Positions 13,101 through 25,100 of a stretch of DNA of 64,000 bases are shown here, piece after piece. Source of the DNA: Callaeas wilsoni (taxonomy: Eukaryota > Chordata > Aves > Passeriformes > Callaeidae). The notes beneath the pieces are model-generated. The model was given only the letters and a program-made list of their open reading frames with translations, made no database searches and was not told where the DNA came from. The stretch spans positions 1 to 64,000 of the forward strand of contig VWPU01019364.1 in assembly GCA_013398955.1 (NCBI GenBank). Direction: 5' to 3'. Made by a program: the position numbers and the translations under genes. Positions within the stretch are counted from its first letter, which is position 1; every line of letters starts with the position of its first letter.

Positions 13101-16100
13101 AGGAATTTAACGATTCATCTGGAACATTACTGGTTACAGCTGCATGTCCTTCTGTGATGGGCTGCAATGGCTGCATTACATGAACTGTCCGAAAAAGCTG
13201 AGTGGGTTGTACTGGCTGTGGAGATTGCATTGTCCTCAAAACTTCTGAAGTCAAGCCAGGTGTCTGCTGCTGTACAACTTCTACTTGCTCCTTCAGCTTA
13301 GCAGGCTTTGAGTTTCCTGGTTTTACCACTGAGGTTGAGCCTCCCTTTGCTCCTGCGTTTGCAGATGCTCTAGTTCTGCTTGATTGGTTTCTATTGGCCA
13401 CAGCAGGCGAGAGCAGAGTTGAATCTGATGATTCAGTGCTAGGGCTTGCATCTTCATCATCAATATAGATGAGATCTTTTGGCATGTCTTTAAATTGATA
13501 TACCAGGCGCTGACCTTCTACTTTAGCAAGGATTCCTCTTTGGTAATAGTATCTGTTTAAAGTGCACACACATCAAGTTACACAGCTTTTTTGCCAAAAA
13601 CAGAACAAAGCAACAAAAATCCCAGAAAACAAGCACAGCAGCAGCAAGTAAAACAACTTTTATATGTCTAGTTTTTTCATTATAAAAGTGGGCAATTTTA
13701 TAGTGTACTTTTTTCCTCAACTTTTTTTTACTGGTATTTCATGCCGCCTTTTAACTCCAAACTTAGATAAGTCTGAGGAGAAAGAGAAGAACTCGATGAC
13801 TTGGCAGATCTGCTATCAACTCACACTTTGTAAAAAGTTGCATGAAAGTTTCAATTCTCCGTTTGACTCCTACAGTTCTTTCAGTTATCTGAATTCATGT
13901 TTATTCACCAGTGAGCACAGGGAGACATTTTAGCTACAACAAAGCACAGGGAACAGGACAGGAGGGCACTACTTCTGTTATACTTACAAATTAGTATGAC
14001 AGTTTGAAATTACGCACACCAAGGTGAGGGGAAATGAAGCTCCATGGATTTCTACTTATCTTGCACAGTTTTTAATGAGAAAACTCCCAGCCTGCAAGGC
14101 AGTGGCACACAATTCTATGTTTTAGAACTGTCTGTACACACAAGTTCAGAGAAGTGAAACCAGAACTGAATTCTAAAACTGTATTTTCCATTGGAGATGG
14201 AATCATGTGCAACAAGTAGAAATAATTCAATGAACACACATGAATGTTGGTATGGTTTTTTTTAAAAGAGACTCAGATTTTATGTAAAGGGTTTGCCCCA
14301 CTTGAAATCTTCAGTCTCTTACTCAGTCTGTGTCTGACTGTGAAGATGCAGTTTTGCAGCAGCATTGAAAAATGTCTATGCTGAAACTGAAGGTGACTGA
14401 CTCGGAGTTGAGGTTAGTGAGGGTTACTTTTAGTTAGCTAATTTGTTTTGCTGAAATAACTTTTTCATTTCTCAAACTAATAGAATACTAAATTTTTCTG
14501 TTATTCAAATTAGATGAGGCATTTAATGCACACAAACACTACGGCAACAAAAACAGTCTACTATTAAAAATGCACATACCTGAGAGCTCTACCCATTGTT
14601 TCATAATTCATGTCAGGTTTGTTTTTGTGTTTTCCCCACAGCCTGGACACAGCTTTGGAATCTACCAGTTTGAAAATGCCCTTCTCTCTTTGAGTCCATT
14701 TGATATATTTAGGACATGTAGCTTTGTCCTGGAGCAGTGCTAGTAAGAACTCCCAGAGATAAATTGTATTTCCTAGAATAAAAGAATTTCAGGAAGAAAA
14801 AGTTACTTGGCCATATTTTATTAATGATGCAAATAATCTTAGAATTAAGAAGCTGGTATCTTTAAAAAATACATTATAATATATCATCAAGACTAGGAAA
14901 TAGTGATGGAAGGGCATGGGAAGGGAAGAGATCCTTGTGAGTTATTATAATCTAGGTGTCCGAATACCCCAGCCACTCTGTAACCTACAGCCACCCCATT
15001 TGGACTACCATTAGACAGCATTAGTCACCCATGTGCCCATTTCTCTCCTTCCTAATCCAGTGACAGAAGCAGTCACTATTGCTTTACCTTGAATAGGAAC
15101 ATGTTCAGTTCTATCCTCTAAAAATGCTGGAAATTAAGCTGTTGCTTAAATGCTTTGCTGAATCGAGGTGAGTATTATAATTCTTTAAAAGGAACAAAAT
15201 CCTTGCCTTTAACAAAGAGATTTATGTGGGGCAATCAGTGATATGTGCTGAGGAACCCTCAACAAAAAAGTACAGAAAAGGGTAATTTTTTTTAATCCAC
15301 TGAGTGCTTGCGCTTGCTGGTAGACAACATTCAAATTTCATTTTACAAACAAACAAGGACAAACACTTCTCTATGGAAATCCGTCACATCTGTTCAGTGT
15401 TTACCACATATAAAGAAAGAGTATTAAAATCACAGATTGTGAATACTTAAAACTAGCGCAAAATTTGCATTTTTTTTTTCCAAAACCACATTTAAGGAGT
15501 CTAAACTCGTACGACTAATGAGACCCTTCTCCTTGCTTTTTTTTAAGGCTTTTGGTGTTTGATGTTCTTTTGGGAATCTGAAGCTGCACATAAGCTTCTT
15601 AGTTGATAGTCTGAGAAAGCAAGAAAAAACTTCATGTATCACCTCCCACAAGTAGCTGTGCAAAAACAGCAAGGATAGCATGTGCTGAAGTTTCACAAAA
15701 AATGATGTCCAGCAGATCAGAAGGTGACAGGATCTCTTTTCATAGCTTCAATTTAGCCCAGCACATTTTTTCAACTTTAACAACCACTAGTCTGAACTTT
15801 TTTCAATAATAGATCTCTTAAAAATTGAAATTCCTATAATACTATATTATAAACTATATTTAGCAAATATTCATCAAAGTCATCAGCTCTGGCAATACAA
15901 AAATGTTAGCAGCTCCTTCAGCAGGTGGAAGCTTGAAAAATGAGCATTCTGAGAGAAAAAATACTGCCTTTGCAACAAATGTCTCCCTGTTTACATAAAA
16001 CAGCCTCTTGGCCTTCTGATACTCCAAAGGCAAAGGCTAAGACTGCTTAGGCAAGACACAATATCAGACTGGAGTGAGAGCATTCCCAGCCATTTACCAC

Positions 16101-19100
16101 CCAATTCAGGGTGCTTTTGTTGTAGTCCAGACTAAAAATGCTCGGCTGCATCAAGGCAACCTGAAAATTTGTCACTGCTTAGCCACTACAAACCACTGTG
16201 GAGATGACTGGCTGCAAAAACCAGGTTTGCTTTACTTACAAGCAGGATATTTAACCTCCTCTGAGTCACAGCAGAAGAAGAAATATGTGGAAAATTCCAT
16301 TTTCTCTATGCATCGCATCATGTTAATTGTATGGAGAGCTTGTAATTTTAGCATACAAGTTCCCCCTAGGGAACAGACAGGCCACTCTCGTGATTTTCTA
16401 GCTGCTTCCCTGCCATAGCTGGTCGTATTACTATGTTTTTTACTTGAATTCTATGTCCCTAAAAATGCAAAACAAATGGTTTTCATAACAAGCAGTGGTT
16501 TCAGGCAACATGCTCCATTTTATTGCCTTCAGAATTAGCAATTTTGTAACAATGGACAAATGTGAATTATGGAGTATTCTTGCTATCATCGACAGAATCA
16601 TTAGACTCTTCCGCCTTTTAATTTTGTGGCTAGCTGCTTCCATATTTTCTATAATTTCATTTGAGCACCACTTGGATGTTCCTCTGATACTACTTTCAAT
16701 TTTAATTACGAATCAGGTTTTAAGTTTAAAAAAAAAAAAAGCAACAAGGCATATTTAAAATTGATGGCATTAATATGTTAAATATTTATGGATTGCCAAC
16801 AGGTTTTTCTTCCTGTTATTGCAGAAAATGCCTCTCCAAAGAAAAAAAACCCCGACGTACTCATTAGTCAGAGCGGAGATTTTTCTGACCTCAAAGAGTG
16901 TGACGTTCTTTTGCCACCAGTGCCCAGGACTGGCTGGGCTGCTGTCCTGGCAGGTACTGCATGCGTGCAAGCACATGTGTCCCCAGGTGTACCAGCAGGC
17001 ACTTGTGACACAGGGGAGGCTCATTTCCAGCTCCCACTGAGCGCAGTGCAACTCACTGGGGCCAGGAATCAGCCTTCAAACATCAGCCTGGGCACGGGTG
17101 CAGCGCTGGACCCCACAGCAAAGCAACCCAGCTGTCAGCAAAACTCACAGGCACTACTGAACAGTTCAGGCTGAGAAAATGATTTATTGTTTCAGTTATG
17201 TGGCATTTATTTTTACTTCTACCTTTTAAACACAGGAGGAATGAAAGTATCAAATCCCCAAGCTTTCTGCCCAAGTGTTCAAGCTGTGCTATAACTTATT
17301 TCAAAATTCAGGACTTGGTACTTCCTGCTGCCAACTGGCAGCCTTGGTTAGCCTCATGCAGAATTAGACACATACAGATGGAACACATTTTCAAAGATCA
17401 TCTGTCAAAATAACCACAGCCTAAGAAACATTAATACAATGCAAAGCACTCCCTAAGACTTCACTCAAAACACAGCAAACTCTGCAGGGATGTTGAACAG
17501 TTTCCAAGAAGCCTTGCAACTAAAGTCACAAATACATTATTCTCCCAAGGAACTGAGTATTTCACCAAGAAAACTCATCTTTTCCTTGCCTTGAGATGTT
17601 AACCACTCCTGAACATAAGACCTATGCTTACATCACAAGTGAACTGGTAAATTTTTTCTTTTTACAGATCACTCAGAAACAATGTTCTCCTAAAAATTTT
17701 GCTGACCACTCTTTTGACTTACCCTTTCCATCTTTGTTTTTCTTTTTCACAGATATGTTTGGAGTTGTAGTAGGGGACTCAGAACGAGACGGTTTGGGTT
17801 TCTTCCCTGAAATAAACCACCAGTAAGTCAACTGCAGGTTAAGAAAAAAAAAAAAAAAGAAAAAAAAAAGGACCTAAAAAGGGAAGAGATTTGTTTCTCC
17901 AATACAAAAAAGATTCAATTTTTAGTAAGTTGGGAACTTAGTTCTGTGCTGAACTTCTTTTTCTATGGCAGGATGGACCTCCTATGTTCTTACTGTACTT
18001 CTAAAAAAAGACTACACTATGCACTTTCCCAAAGTCCATCTACATTGGAAACTCCTGTGGCTATTTAGGTACTCTTAAGAGCACTTGAAACAGAGAAGAT
18101 GAGAAAAATAAACTATTAACTATGTGTAAGGGTTTAAACAGGAAAATTAGATAAAATAGAAGCACTATCATGTTCACTCATTGCCTAAATGGAAGTTAGG
18201 GACAAAACAAGCTTGTCTCCTTGTTTAACCAATTGCAAGTCTACACTGACAACAGCAAACTACACTGTCACTTGAAACAAACATTTTTGCAGTCCTATTG
18301 TCTTTTACATCTTTTTTACGATGGCTGCAGGTAAAGGGAAGTCGCTTGCTTATGCAGATCAGAAGAACCAGTAACAGGCTCTGAAAAATTACCAGTTTTT
18401 AAAGTCATAAGCATGGTGGCTGTCTGGTGAGGAACACTGAAAGGAAGAAGTTACTTAAAACTGATTACAAAAATCAAGAGCACTCACTTGAAAATGTTGA
18501 GAAATCAACTACCAAAACATAAGGGAATAAAAAAAGCTAAGTCATGCTGAAGTATTTTTCAATATAAAACCTTGAACCTATTCCTTTATTAGTTATCATT
18601 CCCTGCAATGGCAGCTTTTACAGGTGATGTAATTAATCAGAAACCTTCAGAACTTTCTTATGAAATACCAATTTATCTTACCAGGTTTTGCAGTGACCCC
18701 TTACGACATTGACATTACCTGTATTATTACCTATAATCTTTTGAGAGGCAGAATAGCCTAAGCAGACGTAAGACTCAGAGAAACTTATTTCTAGTTCAGA
18801 TAGAATGCTGTCATAGCTAAAAATCTAAAGGAAATTTTTTTTTCTTCTATTTATTTCATTTCAAAAGAGTTGATGTTCTAAAGAGGCCAGACCAAAAAGG
18901 TCTGTGCAATGCCATACACTCTAACTTTCCAGTTTTGGTTTTGTTTTGAGGGGCTGTTTTAGTAAGGAGACAGCTCTGCTGCAGAGTGAGAGAGGGTTTT
19001 TCACTAGCTCTGAAAAAAAAACCAAAAAACCAGCTCAGTGCCAGCCTGCACTATTTCCTTTGTCCTAAACTTCCAGGTATCTACAGAGAAATCATAAGAA

Positions 19101-22100
19101 ACTTTGCCTTAAGCACTCACTTTTTGACATTAGCAGTCTTACTAAGTCCATCTTTGTACCTTTCCCTTTTTTTGACAGGGCATGTGGGAGGAGAGGCATG
19201 GGATAGCTAGTTGAGAGAGCTATAGTGTGTGAACTAGTGACACTTGGAGTGTCTTGCTTTCATCCAGACAGGATTCATGACTGAGGATGGGACACAAATG
19301 ACACCCACTGTTCTGGCCAGTAATGTCTTCCTTGATTTGAAAGAAGGGAGGAGGGACGAAATCCTACAACATTGTTTTCTTCATATATCATGATATGAAA
19401 GGATAAGGAACTACTGGAGTACATTTTTAGCAGTTTTTCTCCACTCACCATTGCAGGTTGCAGAAATGTCTGTTTTACCTAAAATGTCCTAGATGAAGTC
19501 ACTCTTGCATGGATGAGCTTCTAATGCACATGAAGTCCCTCAGGGTAACTCTGGCTAAGTGCTTTCCCCGTTAGAGCTGTGGGAAGACTCTGTTGTCCTT
19601 TCCCCTCTTGAACAGGTGTAAATGTAGCCGTTAGGGAGTAGGGAGTGTTGTTTTGATGTCACTAATTTAGACATTATGTCTAAATGAGTTCAGTTCTTAA
19701 AAGAAAATGAAGTGGACAAGAGCTCAATTAGGTCAGTACTGAACTACTCCTAGTCAACTTCAGGAAACTTAAGTACTGATCCCATACAATATACGGACTT
19801 CTGATTAGAGATAACCTAGGCTACTACATATGAATACGACTTCAAAAGCAGTTCTAGGCTGTCTTTCTTAAGCCTAGACTACTTCAGGACTCTACCAGAA
19901 GCCCATACAAAATTAGAAACCAGTGAAGAATGTGAAACTTGATTACAGAAATGTATTGCTGTTACTGCGGTATGTCTGGGCTAGAGATACTTTATTTGGA
20001 TAGTTTTAGACTACATTGTGAGCTATAATCTCCAGGCACTGACTGATACCATCAAAAAACCAGTTAACAGAGACATACCAGATACGTTTCCTTTGTTTAT
20101 AAGAAGATATTTTTTAAAAGCACATTAAGCACTAGCATGCTTCCTCCTTTGCTTCAATAGAGCATGAATTTGTTATTTTTCAGAGTACATCACTAAATTC
20201 CTTTTTAGGAGAGAATTTTACAAAGAGGAAGGATAAAAAGTGTGCAAGAGCTAAGCCTTATGTGGGCCTACCATAATTTTGGATAGCTAATTGGATTTAC
20301 AACTGGTATTTTCACTTTCCTATTTCCATGGCTGTAGAACACTTCAGGTTTGAAATTCATGCTACAAATTAAGGTGACATTAGGCAGTGAGATGTTCATC
20401 CTGATTAAATATTTCATACTACACCAGAAAATGTAAAATTCATTTTCTTCCACTATTTTCATTGAGTTTTGTTTAAAAAAAAGTATGTGCAAACAAAATA
20501 AATGACATATATCTAAAATATTATGTATATAATTTATGTGACCACCTGCTGCCAGTTATCTTCCACAGCAAACACAGAACTGAAGGTATTAATATCGCAA
20601 ATTTCCTAATTTCTTTGTCTGACATCCCTTTGTTTTTCCTGTCTTTCTGATCCACTGAGCCGGGCAGCTCAGTGCTCGGACATTCATGAGTACAAACATC
20701 ATGCTGAACACGGGTTTGGAGTTGAGCAGATGGGTGGATACAGCTCTCCTGCTGCAGCAATAAGGCCAAAAGGAAAGGAAGTGAAGCCACCACACTGCTC
20801 CTGGTGAACACTCTCTTGGAGGAGCTCTACTTGGCAGTGCCATTCTGGCCCAGTTAGCTGGCAATGCTCTGCACGATGAATCCCTCTGAGCTTAGCTAAT
20901 GGCTTATATATGCTACAAGTCTATAAAAGAAGTCTATAAAATCTATAAAAACCCTGTAAAATCATGAGTGATATGGGCAGGGCAAAATGATCACCATCCT
21001 TTGCCACTCCTCAATACTGACCAAAGGTAGGGAAACTGTGTGCTTAAAAAAAAAACCAAAACCCTACAAACAAACAAACAAAACCCCAAAAGAATCCCAT
21101 CCACACACTGCACATTATCCTAAAGTGCACTACAAACTTAATAACCTTTTGCAGCAATTCTTGTATAACAATGCCTTACAAATCCTCAGACATTTTGAAG
21201 TAACAGTGCTACATCACTCAGACCATACCATCTACCTTACAAAGCCTCAGTTTCACTCAAAACTAGTACTTAATGAAACACTAAGCTGATGCATCTTTTC
21301 TAGTACTTTTTTTCTAAAACAAATAGACATTTTCTGTGAAGCAACTGGTTTTCTAACCTACAGCTAGGGAGGAGGAAGGAGTGGGAGTAAGCAGAAGCAC
21401 AACACAAAAGAGTATGAAAGCATCAAACCAAAGAGGTTAAATGTCTGGCAGACAGCAGCTCCTTGTTTTGACCCACACAGCAGTCAACATTAAAAAAGAA
21501 GAAGGGAAGAAAAGAACAAACAAAAATCCCCCAGTTTAAAATCCTCTTACAGTTGGTTATCTCACAGTAGTGAGATACATCGCACAGCCACAGTAGCTTC
21601 CCCAGCAGCACTTTCGGGACAGCTGCTGGTAAAGCTCTCCTCCACAGCAGTTTCAGTTCAGCTTTCTTAGGGGAATCAGAGACTTCCTGACCCACACCCA
21701 TCCCTATGAGACCTTGTGACACACACGGGGTTCGGGAGGCTTCCCCAAGATCTTCACAGGCCAATATGGTCTCGTTCACACATAACAATTCCCAAAATTT
21801 GCAATTAGCAGCCAAAGTAGCAGCAGAAATGCACTTCTATTCCACAAGAGTATGTCTGGGTAGCAGAAGCCTTATTCTGGAAGGCTATTGCACAGGGGAA
21901 CCTGTTAATGTCCTCATACTCTAGGATGAGCCCTAGGATTGGTTCCAGAAACATAACTTCCTTAGTTTAATTTTCTTTTTATATTAATTTGTTGCAAGAG
22001 CATTTAACATCTATCTGTACAGCATGACTCTCTTTTCCTGAAGACACCAGCTTCAGAGCCTCTAATGGGGTCCCTGCTGAAGCACGGTGGGAAAACAGGA

Positions 22101-25100
22101 GCAGAAATGTCTGGCTAACATCACTTCATGACTCTTTGGCACAGCACTGACTGCAGTGGAACATCACTACACTATGTAAATGTAATCTACTACAAATGGG
22201 ACTAGCACTTATTATAGCATGCAGCTATTAATGAAAAAAAAAATCAGTAATATTTAAGAAAAGCTAAAAATCCCTTCCCATTTTCATCCCATATTCCAAA
22301 GTGATAAAGTATCTTCGGTTGAAGCTAAGTAAGAGCTAATGAAAGTACTTCAGGATTCACAGCAGCAAAAGCTCTATGGCTTGTATTGCAATTCTGCTCT
22401 GAAGAAGAAACTCTAAGTAGGAAGAAGCAGAGATTCCTGTAGGATAAGCTATCGTTGCTACCTCTACAACATCATTAGTCTCAGCACCCGTGTATGTGCT
22501 CACACTACCCAGGAATAAAATGCTTTCCCTGCATTTCTGGCTGAGCCCACTCAGTTATTTTGGCCTGACACCCAGAATGGTTCCAGACACCCACAGGGAA
22601 GCGACCATGCCACCCACTTCTCTCCTGCTCCACACTGCTGTTCTCCAGTAGGAGAACCTTTTTTCTTTTTTGGTTGTTCAAATTCTTGTTTTACCTTTTT
22701 TCTTCTTTGGTTGCTCAAATTCTGGAGTCTCTGGTGATTCGGCGTAAGGGTCTGGGGCTTGGTGAACTTCCACCACCTCAGGGATCCCATCGAGTGTGAC
22801 TGACACGTGTGTGATAGGAGGCACCATTTCTTCCTCTTCAGTTGCACCAAACATAGTTGCTTAAGGGAAAGGGACAAAAGGAGTATTTTTATACAGCCAT
22901 GAGGACTTTTAAAAGCTGGCTTTAGAGCAAAAATTCAAACACAGAATAAAATAAAGCTATGATACTTAAGTCCTTCAAGTGAGAGAAGACTAGTTTATAA
23001 TTCAATATATGTGCCAACAACATTTTATATAAGCAGAAGCACTACTAAAATAGAACAATTTAAGGACAGAACCCACCCTACAAAAAGCACAATTATCTGG
23101 TGATCACACATTCATATTTAAGGCAATCTGTTAATGTAAGTGTATATTCTTTTATCCTGACAACATAAACATCAACCAAACAAAACACTGCACTCTAAAC
23201 TATCCAACTTCATTCACACTTTCCCTCTGTAATTTTTGACTCTTTCCTGTTCAACTCTGGCATGGCAACGAGATCCTTCATCGCATACAACACTGGATTT
23301 CTGATATCCAAACTATGTACATAAAGGCTATCTGGAAATTATAAAAAACTCTTACCAATTCCATGCAACCATGCTGCAGCGAATCCCTCTTCTTTTCACA
23401 AATAAACCTGGCAAATACAGATTGGATTTTCATAAAAAACTTACTCATTCTTTTTTCATCCAACATAGGATCAGGGGAGTCCATATTAAGAAGTGCTTCA
23501 GCAGCCTCAATTGTTTCCATTGTTTCATCTCCATTATGACAAGATGCTTCAACTAAAAGCAAGGGAGGAAAAAATAATTCTTAAGAAGCTACAAACTAGA
23601 CTTAATGCTTCACATGATATTCCTTCCTATGTCACTTCCAGAAAAACAAAAAAGAAAAAGTGATAAACATGGTCTTCTACTAGATGAGCAGCAACAGATT
23701 AGCTGGGGAGAAAACGCACTCTGTAATAATTTAATTTATTTAGTACAGTGCACTTTTCAGATTGCATGTATAAAAAAACCCCAAACAAACTCAGTTTCTG
23801 CCTCATCTTTCTAATCCCTCTCTTTGCTGATCAAGCACATGCAGTAAAACACAACACTCATGAAACTAAGAAATATCACTACCACAAGCAATATTCCAGA
23901 GATTATTATTTAAAAACACAATAGTGCTAACTTCTTATGGTGGTCCAATGTCTTATCCACAAAAAAACATGTGGATATGACACTTGAGGACATGATTTAA
24001 TGGTGAACATGGTGGTGGTTCTGGGTTGACAGTAGAACTTGATGATCTGAGAGGTCTTTTCCAACCCTAACAATTCTGTGGTTCTATGAATGGAAGTGAA
24101 TTCCATAAATAAGAGTGCTCATCAAAACTATTCAGTCATTTAGCCTGGAGGAGAGACAAGAAAATACTCCACAAGTTCTATTAGAGACCATGTGATGTGA
24201 AGGTGTAGCTGAATCCTAAACCATTCAAATTCATGGGGATTAATTACAGGTAGGGCTAACAGTTGGGGCTCCAAGAACACACTGGAAAGCAAACATTAAA
24301 CACAAAAAGCAATATAGAAGGTTGGCAAGGTTTTCAAAATTTTTGACTTCTAGACAATTCCTAATCAATCTCATGAGGGCAGCCAGATAAATAAACCAGA
24401 GCTCCTGAGCATTAATTATAGTGCTTAAGGTACATGTTAAGGTCATCTGAGGGTACACAACAAAAAAATCCAATAAAATATCATTTTGCAAAATAACAGC
24501 TGTTCCAAGAAGATAATACTGGTTTAACTGGAAGAGTACTTTACCAGAGTATTTTTTCAAAATAACTGTAGCATGAAAAATAACATAGATGGCAGTTCCT
24601 GGTACCATAAACATTTAAAACTGTTTAAGACACCCTTTTAGAAATTACTGTTTGTTGAATGGAAATGATTGGGCCGGGCTTCCTTATCCTTTGACATTAA
24701 TTTGGTGCAGCTTTGGGGAATTCACTTGCATCTACCAAAATGATAAAAAGGGCTGCTTTAGTATTCCCCTCTCTAGGACACCAAGAAACCTCAGTTAGTT
24801 TCACAGGCTTTACACCCCCTCTCCCTGTTAAGCTTTGAGGAATTTTGGGTGGAGCAGTCACATTAAAAAACAAAACAAAACCAAGAAACCACACTGACTG
24901 ACAGAGCTAGCAAACATACATGTTAAAACACAATGTAATGACCTTGGAATATTTCTGTGCACAAAAGCAAGAAGTTTATGCTAGAATTTCTATACTTCAA
25001 CCTTAAAAATATCACAGCAACAACACAGCAACCCGTTCAATTAGCACTAAGCAATTACATAATTAAAAAAACCAACCAAACAAAAACCCCTGGTTTCATC

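Noticed and set aside
13202..13468. 88-codon plus-strand ORF antisense to ELF1 coding exon 7
   Set aside because: It is the complement of a serine/threonine-rich coding exon and its composition (Cys, Val, Leu) follows from that. There is no independent motif.
16440..16758. Overlapping 67- and 87-codon ORFs on opposite strands in an ELF1 intron
   Set aside because: The plus-strand frame is hydrophobic only because the DNA is AT-rich. There is no motif or splice evidence. A conserved noncoding element is possible but cannot be shown here.
17842..17869. Interrupted A-run considered as a retrocopy poly(A) tail
   Set aside because: No gene-like sequence precedes it on the plus strand except ELF1 coding exon 5 in the opposite sense. 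It is simple A-rich DNA near a splice acceptor.
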